In this document: positions 43,593 to 51,150 of the stretch, one piece after another
Position numbering within the stretch: the first letter of the stretch is position 1
How the letters are laid out: each line of letters begins with the position of its first letter
DNA from: Promethearchaeota archaeon
Lineage (GTDB): Archaea; Asgardarchaeota; Lokiarchaeia; Sigyniarchaeales; SOKP01
DNA length: 56,905 nucleotides
Assembly: GCA_019058365.1 (NCBI GenBank)
Contig: JAHPZE010000028.1
Coordinates: 1 to 56,905 of the forward strand
Direction of reading: 5' to 3'
Notes under the pieces: model-generated
Databases searched by the model: none
Seen by the model: the letters and a program-made list of their open reading frames with translations, nothing else
What the model was told of the DNA's origin: nothing
Position numbers and translations under genes: made by a program

Positions 43593-44948
43593 TTAGTTTG
43601 GTGATTTAACAATTTTATTAATAAATAAAATCTCAATATTTTTAATATCAGTTAAAGGTTTTAATCTTGTATTAATTAGATTATAAAAATCTCTAATAGA
43701 ACTTGTTTTAATATTTAATAACAAATCATGAATTCCAACTAAAGCAATAATAGATGTTATCCCGTAATATTTAAAAACGTGTAAGGTAATTCGATTTATT
43801 GCGCCTTTTTTTATTTTTAATAGCAAAACTGCCTGAACCAAATTCTTTACTTCATGAGAATACCTAAGTACGAATGTGACCCCGAGTAAAAATATGAAAA
43901 TAATCAATATTTCATGAGGAAAATACTCGTTAACAAAAATTATTGAAAAGATAATAGAACCCATAGGATCAATTACGTTTAAAATACTACTCCATTGACT
44001 ATAGGTCAAATTCTCAGATTTCCAATTCACATTAGCTAAAAAAATTAATAAATACGGGATAATTGTTGAAAAGATTATTAAAAAGATTAGTTCCCACTTA
44101 CTTAAAATCACAAAAAAATTACTAAATTGATTAAAAAATGTTGATATTTCATAAGTTAAATCAGTTTCTATAGGTAAAATATATATGATTAGAGCTAATG
44201 GAATCATGCAAATTACTCCCATTAAAAAAGAAATTGACATTTTAATTAGAAATCGAGGTATTTTATAATTCTTGTTTTTATTAATTATTTTGGTTTCTTC
44301 CATAGAATACGCATCCCTATTAATAGCGATATAGAGAAAAGAAATTGAAATACTAAAAATTAATAAATAAATTATTCCATTTAGCGTCAAAGGTCTCCCT
44401 CTTAAAGCAGCTCCTGTACCTCCAACGAATATCAAAAGTATGATTGTAAAAAATAATATAATAATATAGAGTACTTTAAAAATGTCAAATTTCTCAAAAT
44501 TCACACCTTTTTCATAAAAGGCAATAAAAATTACGCTTAAAAGAAAACCAATCATTGTAAACGTAATTGACGTAGTCTTTAAGGTCAAAAAGAAGAAAAT
44601 TACATTTAGAATTATCCCAAAAAAACCTAAATAGAAGTAATATGAAATGTTTTTTATATCGAAAAATCTCCTATTCTTATGCAATAGATTTTTAAATAGC
44701 AATCGGAGTGATATGGTTTCATTTTTAGATCTTTTATTATTGATAAATACAAGAATCACTGCTAATATTAATAAGGCAAAACCAGAAATCAGAAATCTTA
44801 AAAAGATTACCATAATAATGGATACTTCTAAAAACAAATCTTCTACAACTACTGGAATAAAACTCCAGAGCAAGTTTGCTAGAATTATATTAATTATTAG
44901 TTTATTTTGCATTAGTTCATTATATTTATAGAAATTAAGAATAAACAT
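43593..44948 (-). CDS. EamA-type (DMT) transporter fused to a C-terminal RAM domain
   Basis: The 451-residue protein has about ten membrane helices in two EamA halves (residues about 17-165 and 190-370; first half has ANLLWSFIPVVVEDL). A C-terminal soluble domain at about 375-447 reads AVLLLKIKKGAINRITLHVF, then IIALVGIHDLLLNIKTSS and IKNIEILFINKIV. This follows the Lrp/AsnC RAM fold closely. DMT transporters commonly export amino acids. The fused RAM suggests direct control by an amino acid. It sits convergent to kamE, so lysine or a product is a likely ligand. An inner ATG at 44912 is an alternative start. Confidence 0.75.
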   Translation of the reverse strand: MFILNFYKYNELMQNKLIINIILANLLWSFIPVVVEDLFLEVSIIMVIFLRFLISGFALLILAVILVFINNKRSKNETISLRLLFKNLLHKNRRFFDIKNISYYFYLGFFGIILNVIFFFLTLKTTSITFTMIGFLLSVIFIAFYEKGVNFEKFDIFKVLYIIILFFTIILLIFVGGTGAALRGRPLTLNGIIYLLIFSISISFLYIAINRDAYSMEETKIINKNKNYKIPRFLIKMSISFLMGVICMIPLALIIYILPIETDLTYEISTFFNQFSNFFVILSKWELIFLIIFSTIIPYLLIFLANVNWKSENLTYSQWSSILNVIDPMGSIIFSIIFVNEYFPHEILIIFIFLLGVTFVLRYSHEVKNLVQAVLLLKIKKGAINRITLHVFKYYGITSIIALVGIHDLLLNIKTSSIRDFYNLINTRLKPLTDIKNIEILFINKIVKSPN

Positions 44949-45108
44949 ATATTCAATAAATAAAGATCAAAAAATTTTCTTAAATATGAATATTGTTGTT
45001 CAATAATCCCATTTTCCTCCCAAACTTTTAAGGAGAACCTCTAAACTTTTAATGAATATGTTCATATAATTAAATAGTATTTTAAATAACGATAGAATGT
45101 GAAAATAG
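44949..45108. other. Intergenic, with decayed promoter copy
   Basis: No gene is supported here. From about 45030 to 45108 the sequence aligns with the promoter region of the ornithine aminotransferase gene at 45920-45996, including the ATGAA-TTCAT inverted repeat and its distance to the start. Confidence 0.6.
45052..45065 (+). promoter_or_regulatory. Inverted repeat ATGAA-N4-TTCAT (copy A)
   Basis: ATGAATATGTTCAT follows a TATA-like AAACTTTTA. It is exactly 43 bases before the ATG of the decayed reading frame. The same arms occur 43 bases before the intact aminotransferase gene. Confidence 0.5.
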
Positions 45109-45183
45109 ATGCCATCTTCAAAAGACTTTATAGATTTGAATAATAAATATTTTGATTCTAAAATATTTTTCCGTAAAGAGTAA
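45109..45183 (+). pseudogene. Remnant of a class III aminotransferase N-terminus
   Basis: The frame encodes MPSSKDFIDLNNKYFDSKIF and ends at a TAA after 24 codons. Its first 15 codons match the start of the ornithine aminotransferase at 45997 (MPTSKEFIEMDSKY), and the upstream DNA aligns too. Downstream of codon 15 I see no further likeness. It looks like the leftover of a partial duplication. A tiny functional leader peptide is a less likely alternative. Confidence 0.55.
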
Positions 45184-45439
45184 GTTTCATATAGTTCACG
45201 CTGATCATGAGCATGATTATATTCAATTAAAAAATTTATGAATCCCCCCTTAGTATCTGCTTGAGTTACCGCAAAAGTCTTTTACTTAGTTCTATCTTTT
45301 AAAAATAATTCAAATTTTATATTATTCAATATTTTTTTGGATACTGAAATATCAGTGAAAAGAAGATTTAAATAATCAGTTTATATATGAGAATTAAAAA
45401 TATCAATTTTTCATTAAAATACAAAAATTCTTAGTTATA

Positions 45440-45676
45440 ATGATGAAAAAATTAAGTAAAAGATGGAAAGATTTTAAAAAAAGAAGAAAAGAAGAATTAA
45501 TTCATAGGGCAATAGCCGCAGAGGGTGTAGCTAGACCAGGAATGTTTGCTATGGGGGGTGGAAATAGACCGGGAATAAGTGGCAGTAATATTGCAGGAGG
45601 TGGTCAGAATGCTGGATTAGCTTCAACAGGAGAAAAACGTACTTATAAGATGAAAAAAGGGATAAAATCCAAATAA
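45440..45676 (+). CDS. Small basic, glycine-rich protein
   Basis: The 78-residue protein starts with a very basic helix (KKLSKRWKDFKKRRKEELIHR). It continues with a Gly/Ala/Asn-rich stretch (MFAMGGGNRPGISGSN, GGGQNAGLAS) and ends with basic residues (MKKGIKSK). No family is recognised. The composition suggests nucleic-acid or ribosome association, but that is speculation. The frame is cleanly open with normal codon use, so it is likely expressed. A second ATG follows the first directly. Confidence 0.5.
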   Translation: MMKKLSKRWKDFKKRRKEELIHRAIAAEGVARPGMFAMGGGNRPGISGSNIAGGGQNAGLASTGEKRTYKMKKGIKSK

Positions 45677-45996
45677 TAAAGGATTTATCAATAAAATTGG
45701 ATATTTTTTGAATTATAAGTTTAATATAAATGTTCCAACAAAGTTTACGCTTCATGTTTCTTTTAATAACTTATGCTCCTTAAATCACTAAATATTTAGT
45801 CATTTTTATTTTTTTAAGGTTCTAGTTAGCGATATAAGATTATATTAATTATTCAACTTTTATTCAAGATAATCAATCTAATTTTATTAAAGATCCCATA
45901 CAATTCCCAAAATCTATTAAGGAAAAATCTAAAACTTTTATGAATTCTTTCATAAAATTAAATAATAATTAGTAAAAAAAAGGTATTTGATTTTTC
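45677..45996. other. Gene-free stretch before ornithine aminotransferase
   Basis: These 320 bases have no coding pattern I can support. They contain T-rich tracts near 45805-45825 and the promoter/inverted repeat of the aminotransferase gene near 45930-45953. Confidence 0.5.
45940..45953 (+). promoter_or_regulatory. Inverted repeat ATGAA-N4-TTCAT (copy B) at the aminotransferase promoter
   Basis: ATGAATTCTTTCAT overlaps the end of a TATA-like AAAACTTTTA and lies 43 bases before the ATG at 45997. The arms, not the spacer, match copy A at 45052. The place just downstream of the TATA box is where archaeal repressors often bind. Confidence 0.5.
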
Positions 45997-47259
45997 ATGC
46001 CAACTTCAAAAGAATTTATTGAGATGGATAGCAAATATTGCGCTCATAATTATCACCCCATTCCAGTCGTTATAGCGCGTGCTGAAGGTGTTTGGGTGTA
46101 TGATCCAGAAGGTAAAAAATATTTAGATTGTTTATCTGCTTATTCAAGTCAGAATATAGGTCACTGTCATCCCGAAATTGTTGCAACTCTAAAAGAACAA
46201 GCAAGCATTGTTACATTAACTTCTCGCGCCTTTCATAATACTATGATGGGTCCTTTTTTAAAAATGTTAGCTGAAGTTGTTGGACCACATATAAATGATC
46301 CTAAGAATTCTGGAATAATGTCACTCCCAATGAATACTGGAACAGAAGCAGTATCAACTGGATTAAAAGTTGCTCGAGCTTGGGGATATATAAAGAAAAA
46401 GATCCCAAAAAATGAAGCCAAAATAATTGTATGCAGAAATAATTTTCATGGAAGAACTATCACTATTGTCGGATTTAGCTCTGATATTTCAGCAGCGCGG
46501 TATTATGGACACTTTGGTCCATACACACCAGGATTTATAATTGTTCCTTATGGAGATGCTGATCAATTAGAAAATACGATATTAGAAATTGGTCCTGAAA
46601 AAGTAGCAGCGTTCTTAGTTGAACCTATTCAGGGAGAAGCAGGAGTTAAGGTTCCCCCTGAAGGGTACTTAAAAAAAATAAGAAAAATTTGTACAAAATA
46701 TAATGTTTTACTGGTCTTAGATGAAATTCAAACAGGATTCGGAAGAACTGGAGAATTTTTTGCTTGCGATCATGAAGATGTGAAACCTGATATGTTATTG
46801 CTTGGTAAAGCTCTTGGAGGTGGAGTATATCCGGTTTCTGCGTGTGTAAGTACACAAGAGATTATTGGTCCTGATGTGATAAAACCTGGTACACATGGAA
46901 GTACTTTCGGCGGTAATCCTTTAGCAGCGGCAATTGGTATGAAATCAATAGATATTCACTTACGAGAGAATTTAGCAGAACGTGCTAAGAAAATGGGTGC
47001 TCATTTTTTAAAAAGATTAAAGGAAGTTGCTGAGAAGAAAACCAGAATTCCAATTAAAGAAGTTAGAGGTAAAGGATTATTAATCGCTGTTGAATTTGAG
47101 GAAGATGCCAGACAGATTGTAGAGGAATTAAAGGACAATGGAATTTTAGTAAAAGATACTCACTCTACTATCATTCGATTTGCTCCTCCGTTGGTAATAA
47201 CAAGAGAAGAAATTGATTGGGCTATTGATATTATAGAAAAAGTGTTTGTAAAACAATAA
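45997..47259 (+). CDS. rocD: Ornithine aminotransferase (class III)
   Basis: The 420-residue PLP enzyme has the ornithine-type active-site tyrosine motif LSAYSSQNIGHCHP, TLTSRAFHN, MNTGTEAVSTGLKVARAWG and NFHGRTI. The cofactor Asp is in LDEIQTGFGRTG and the PLP lysine K271 in LGKALGGGVYPVS. These match ornithine:2-oxoacid aminotransferase better than acetylornithine or GABA aminotransferases. It would give glutamate semialdehyde and glutamate. Carbamate kinase and ornithine carbamoyltransferase genes next door fit a citrulline/ornithine degradation role. Confidence 0.8.
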   Translation: MPTSKEFIEMDSKYCAHNYHPIPVVIARAEGVWVYDPEGKKYLDCLSAYSSQNIGHCHPEIVATLKEQASIVTLTSRAFHNTMMGPFLKMLAEVVGPHINDPKNSGIMSLPMNTGTEAVSTGLKVARAWGYIKKKIPKNEAKIIVCRNNFHGRTITIVGFSSDISAARYYGHFGPYTPGFIIVPYGDADQLENTILEIGPEKVAAFLVEPIQGEAGVKVPPEGYLKKIRKICTKYNVLLVLDEIQTGFGRTGEFFACDHEDVKPDMLLLGKALGGGVYPVSACVSTQEIIGPDVIKPGTHGSTFGGNPLAAAIGMKSIDIHLRENLAERAKKMGAHFLKRLKEVAEKKTRIPIKEVRGKGLLIAVEFEEDARQIVEELKDNGILVKDTHSTIIRFAPPLVITREEIDWAIDIIEKVFVKQ

Positions 47260-47261
47260 AA

Positions 47262-48179
47262 TTATTTATCTAAAATTATTTGAGTCCCAGCTTTTCCTTC
47301 TAATGCTTCCTTTATCTTTTCTATAGAAGTAATTATTGCTTTTTTTCCTCCTGTTTCCAAAAAATTTATAACTGCTTGAATTTTAGGCCCCATACTTCCC
47401 GCAGGAAATTGTCCTTCTTCTAAATATTTCTTTGCTTCAGAAATAGAGAGTCTTTCTAGATCGTTTTGAGCAGGTTTCCCGTAATTGAGTGCAACTTTTT
47501 CAACATCAGTAGCTATAAGAAGAATATCTGCTCCAATTTGCTCAGCTAACTTTGAGCTAGCGAGATCTTTATCTATTACAGCTTCAACACCATATAATCT
47601 TTTTTCTTCTTTTATGACTGGAATACCTCCTCCACCACAGGCAATAACAATCCAGCTTCCTAATTCCATTAACTTCTTGATCTCACGCCATTGATAAATT
47701 TTTTTTGGTTTTGGAGATGGAACAACTCGGCGCCATCCCTTAGTAGTTTTAACTTGTCCTAATTGAGTACGGACTGGATAAGCAGGTCCAATTGGTTTTG
47801 TAGGATTCTTAAACGCAGGATCTTCTGGGTCTACTTTAACATAAGTAAGAATTGTTAAGAAAAGTTTTTCCTCATCTAAACCTATTTTCATTAGTTCTTC
47901 ATCTAAAGTACTTTCGATCATGAACCCAATCTGACCTTGTGTTTCTGCTACTAAAATCTGTAATGGCATCTTTACAACATGGAGAGCTGCTTCTTGTTGT
48001 AGGAGAAGTGATCCTACCATGGGACCATTGCCATGTGTGATGACAACTTGATAATCTTTAGATAATTCAGCAATCTGTCTGATTGGGGCTCTTAGATTAT
48101 CTAACATTTGTCCAACAGTTCCTTCTTCACCCAATCTGATAAGTGCATTTCCGCCTAAAGCAATAATTAATGTTTTCAT
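47262..48179 (-). CDS. arcC: Carbamate kinase
   Basis: The 305-residue amino acid kinase family protein begins IIALGGNALIRLGEEGT and has VITHGNGPMVGSLLLQQEA. It continues with GWRRVVPSPKPKKI, VIACGGGGIPV and the nucleotide-site LLIATDVEKVALNYGKP and GSMGPKIQAVINFL. These are the signature elements of carbamate kinase, which makes ATP from carbamoyl phosphate and ADP. It faces rocD with stops two bases apart and lies downstream of vapBC and argF on the same strand. Confidence 0.9.
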   Translation of the reverse strand: MKTLIIALGGNALIRLGEEGTVGQMLDNLRAPIRQIAELSKDYQVVITHGNGPMVGSLLLQQEAALHVVKMPLQILVAETQGQIGFMIESTLDEELMKIGLDEEKLFLTILTYVKVDPEDPAFKNPTKPIGPAYPVRTQLGQVKTTKGWRRVVPSPKPKKIYQWREIKKLMELGSWIVIACGGGGIPVIKEEKRLYGVEAVIDKDLASSKLAEQIGADILLIATDVEKVALNYGKPAQNDLERLSISEAKKYLEEGQFPAGSMGPKIQAVINFLETGGKKAIITSIEKIKEALEGKAGTQIILDK

Positions 48180-48258
48180 AGAAAAACTTCAGAAATTACG
48201 ATAATTAACACTAATAGAAAAATAATATTATTTAACTTATTATTTAAATTTCTCGGTA

Positions 48259-48666
48259 TCAGTATGGGATAAGTTCAATACCCTCGATTTTTCCGAAATG
48301 TCTAACATTTTTAGTTATAATTTTATTTATGCCATTTGAAATCATAATACCTGTAATTAAGATATCATTGTCGTCGACGATTTGACCTTTAGACTCGAGA
48401 ATATCGTATATTTGTGCAGCTTTTTCAGCTTCTTTATATCCCAAAGGGAAGATTTCCATACTACTAATAAATTCCGACCATATTTTATAAAGTTCCCTAT
48501 ATCTTTTTTCGGAAATTTTTCTTTTTGTATGTTCTAAACCAATATTAATTTCATAAACTGTAATTGCTGTAATATGGACTAGATCTTCTTGTTTAGAAAT
48601 AATATTTTTAATTTCTTTATTACCATTTAAATATTCAATACATGCAGAAGTATCAAGAATTATCAT
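48259..48666 (-). CDS. vapC: VapC PIN-domain toxin
   Basis: The 135-residue PIN protein has the first metal Asp in MIILDTSACIEYL and a Glu in ITVYEINIG. The conserved DDNDILITGIMI carries the later acidic cluster and is followed by ITKNVRHFGKIEGI. VapC toxins are metal-dependent RNases. The gene overlaps the upstream vapB by 14 bases, so the two are translated together. All four acidic residues appear to be in place, which supports an active toxin. Confidence 0.88.
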   Translation of the reverse strand: MIILDTSACIEYLNGNKEIKNIISKQEDLVHITAITVYEINIGLEHTKRKISEKRYRELYKIWSEFISSMEIFPLGYKEAEKAAQIYDILESKGQIVDDNDILITGIMISNGINKIITKNVRHFGKIEGIELIPY

Positions 48667-48901
48667 TTACATCCTCTAATTCAGTCTTTTTCCAACTACG
48701 ACCAAGACGATTTGTGATACCATCCCAAATCTCACTTTTCTCTTTTTCTGAAAGATTCCATGCTCCAAAGCTTTTTTCCATGTTATTCTTTTGAATTCTT
48801 AACAATCTTAAGAAAAGTTCAGAAAAACTCTCATTTTCTCTCTTAATTTTCATTAGTTTCTTATACACTTCTTCAGTTATACTAATATTTTTAGAAGTCA
48901 T
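48653..48901 (-). CDS. vapB: VapB antitoxin (DUF217/UPF0330 type)
   Basis: From the ATG at 48901 the product has 82 residues and starts MTSKNISITEEVYKKLMKIK, followed by ENESFSELFLRLL. This is the archaeal DUF217 antitoxin pattern. The frame extends upstream to 48925, but the extra codons lie inside a 20-bp inverted repeat that looks like the operator. The C-terminal acidic tail would wrap VapC. It is co-translated with vapC. Confidence 0.82.
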   Translation of the reverse strand: MTSKNISITEEVYKKLMKIKRENESFSELFLRLLRIQKNNMEKSFGAWNLSEKEKSEIWDGITNRLGRSWKKTELEDVNDNS

Positions 48902-48920
48902 ATGTATACATATATACATA
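48901..48920. promoter_or_regulatory. 20-bp palindromic operator at the vapB start
   Basis: TATGTATA-CATA-TATACATA is a perfect 8-bp inverted repeat with a 4-bp spacer abutting the vapB start codon. Its place suits autoregulation by the VapBC complex. Confidence 0.6.
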
Positions 48921-48963
48921 CACATATTTAAAAATAATATGAAATAATAAATGTTATCTTATC

Positions 48964-49896
48964 CTAAAATTTTTCACGTAAAAATAACATAATTGCTTTT
49001 TGAATATGTAATCTATTTTCAGCTTGGTCAAAAACGATTGATTGAGGACCATCAATTACTTCTGTTGTTTGTTCATATTCTCTCATCGCAGGTAAGCAAT
49101 TCATAAAAATAGCGTCTGGTTTTGCAGCTTTCATAGTTGATGAATTAACTTGATAAGGCATGAAAGCTTTTTTCCGTTCTTCTTCCTGTTCCTGGGGTAT
49201 TCCATAACTCATCCAACTATCAGTATACACAATGTCTGAATCTCGAGCAGCTTCTTTAGCATCATGAACAACTTTTACTTCAGCACCAGTACCTCTAGAC
49301 AAATCTGAAATCTCCTCTAATACTATTTGTTCAGGTGAATATTCGGGAGCATTAGGGCAGGTAACATCCATTCTCCACCCTAATATTGCGCACATTCGCA
49401 TTAAATCATAAGTTACATTATTATGAGCATCCCCAAAGTAGGAGAGTTTCATGTTCTCTAAATTATTCTTTTTCTCTTTAATGGTCTGAAAATCTCCTAG
49501 AATTTGGCAGGGGTGTGCAAAATCATCCAGCATATTTATCACTGGAACATCGGCATATTTAGCGAGATCCCAGATATCTTGGCGTTTAAAAACACGAGCT
49601 GCAATAATATTTACAAATCTAGACGCAACCTTTGCTGTATCAGAAATGTTTTCCTTTTTACCTAAGGGAGAGTCTTTTATCGAATAAAAAATAGCATGTC
49701 CACCTAATTGTTGCATTCCAGTTTCGAAGGAAATGCGAGTTCTTAAAGAAGGTTTCTCAAATAACATTAATAATGTCTCTCCTTCTAATGTGGAAGTAAA
49801 TTTTTTAGGATTTTTCTTTAGCTCAATTGATTTATTAATGACCTTCTCACATTCTGCTTTTGAAAAATCAGAGACTTTTAGTAAATGTCGTATCAT
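48964..49896 (-). CDS. argF: Ornithine carbamoyltransferase
   Basis: The 310-residue protein has the carbamoyl-phosphate site KPSLRTRISFE (from residue 49), HPCQILGDFQTI and LSYFGDAHNNV. The ornithine-side loop is DSWMSYGI and the C-terminal motif FMNCLPA. Typical enzymes have FMHCLPA and an SMG loop, so two active-site-region residues differ (His to Asn, Met to Tyr). With carbamate kinase it would run citrulline phosphorolysis in the energy-yielding direction. An anabolic role is possible, but other arginine biosynthesis genes are absent. Confidence 0.85.
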   Translation of the reverse strand: MIRHLLKVSDFSKAECEKVINKSIELKKNPKKFTSTLEGETLLMLFEKPSLRTRISFETGMQQLGGHAIFYSIKDSPLGKKENISDTAKVASRFVNIIAARVFKRQDIWDLAKYADVPVINMLDDFAHPCQILGDFQTIKEKKNNLENMKLSYFGDAHNNVTYDLMRMCAILGWRMDVTCPNAPEYSPEQIVLEEISDLSRGTGAEVKVVHDAKEAARDSDIVYTDSWMSYGIPQEQEEERKKAFMPYQVNSSTMKAAKPDAIFMNCLPAMREYEQTTEVIDGPQSIVFDQAENRLHIQKAIMLFLREKF

Positions 49897-49983
49897 TTTA
49901 ATTACTTTAGCATTTTTGATGTTAATTAAATAGTAAAAAGAAATCTTAGATATAAATCAGATAAGGTTATTTTTTAAAAATTT

Positions 49984-51150
49984 TTATTTCAATTCTTCTT
50001 CTACACCAAAATTACGAGTATAAGAAAGAGTTTCTAAAATCTCTTTATCCTTAGTGGTTAGCTTTTCTATCAAAATACGACTGAGAAGTTCTCCTAATCC
50101 AGGTCCTAGCATAAATCCTTGACCACACATCCCAACAGCATTGATATATCCTTCAATTTCATTTATCTTACCTAAAATTGGATTCCCATCAGGAGTCATC
50201 GGATATAAACCACGCCATGTTCTTCTTATCTTTATATTTCTTAAACGAGGTAGAAGGTGTATCATTCTTTTTGAAATCTGAGGTAAAAATAAACTTGTTT
50301 CGCGACGATCCGTTCCGGGAATATTCGGTTCAGGAGTTAAACAAAAAATAATTTTACCTTCTTTATTTTGATAGAAATAATAGTTTTTAGAGTTTCCAAA
50401 TTTAGGATCAAAACAAGGTCTAATGTCTACAATCATTGGCTTAAAGAAGTTTTTTACTGGTTCAGTTATTCCCGCTTCATGTGATTCTGGTTCTACTGTT
50501 GTATTTATACCAACCATATTACTAATTTCTTTAGCATGAGCACCTGCTGCATTAATAATTGATTGGGTTTTGTATTGACCTTTAGTCGTTTGTATACCAA
50601 TAACTTTATTATTTTGAGTTAAAATATCTATAACTTTTTCATTAAATTGATAAGAAGCACCTAAAGCTTTTGATCGTCGGAAAAAAGCATGTAATGACAA
50701 TAATGGAGAAGCATTACCATCTCCAGGACTATAAGTTCCGCCTAATAAATTATCTTCATTAATCCCTGGTATTAATTCTTTAATTTTTTCAGCATCAACA
50801 TAATTGATATTTAAGCCGTAGCTTTTCTGAAGATTTACAGTATCCTTTAACAAATTTTCGTGTTCTTTTGTATATGCTAAGAAGATATAACCCCCCTGAG
50901 ACCACCAAATATCATCTTCATATTTTTCTTCCCAAGAAGAGAAAATTTCTATTGATCTTTGGCACAACCAAATTTTTCCTTTATGAGAATGAGTAGCCCT
51001 AATACCACCAATAGCATGTTTATTATCTGCTTGTGCTACTGATGGCAATGAATCAATAATTAATGTTTTTAAACCATCATTAGCAGTTGCTAAAGCTGTA
51101 GGAACTCCAACACTACCCGCTCCAATAATAACTACATCATATTCGACCAT
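49984..51150 (-). CDS. DAO-family FAD oxidoreductase (proline/sarcosine dehydrogenase beta-like)
   Basis: The 388-residue flavoprotein begins DVVIIGAGSVGVPTALATA, the FAD Rossmann motif. It has GGIRATHSHKGKIWL, SIINAAGAHAKEIS and the C-terminal TPDGNPILGKINEIEGYINAVG and GQGFMLGPGLGELLS of D-amino acid oxidase-like dehydrogenases. The neighbouring gene one base upstream encodes a multi-cluster subunit as in archaeal dye-linked proline dehydrogenases and sarcosine oxidase-like complexes. Proline is a plausible substrate given rocD, but glycine or sarcosine types cannot be excluded. Confidence 0.75.
   Translation of the reverse strand: MVEYDVVIIGAGSVGVPTALATANDGLKTLIIDSLPSVAQADNKHAIGGIRATHSHKGKIWLCQRSIEIFSSWEEKYEDDIWWSQGGYIFLAYTKEHENLLKDTVNLQKSYGLNINYVDAEKIKELIPGINEDNLLGGTYSPGDGNASPLLSLHAFFRRSKALGASYQFNEKVIDILTQNNKVIGIQTTKGQYKTQSIINAAGAHAKEISNMVGINTTVEPESHEAGITEPVKNFFKPMIVDIRPCFDPKFGNSKNYYFYQNKEGKIIFCLTPEPNIPGTDRRETSLFLPQISKRMIHLLPRLRNIKIRRTWRGLYPMTPDGNPILGKINEIEGYINAVGMCGQGFMLGPGLGELLSRILIEKLTTKDKEILETLSYTRNFGVEEELK

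Noticed and set aside
45204..45217. Palindrome ATCATG-AG-CATGAT
   Set aside because: It is perfect but isolated. It has no gene start or repeat partner nearby, and a 14-bp AT-rich palindrome is expected by chance.
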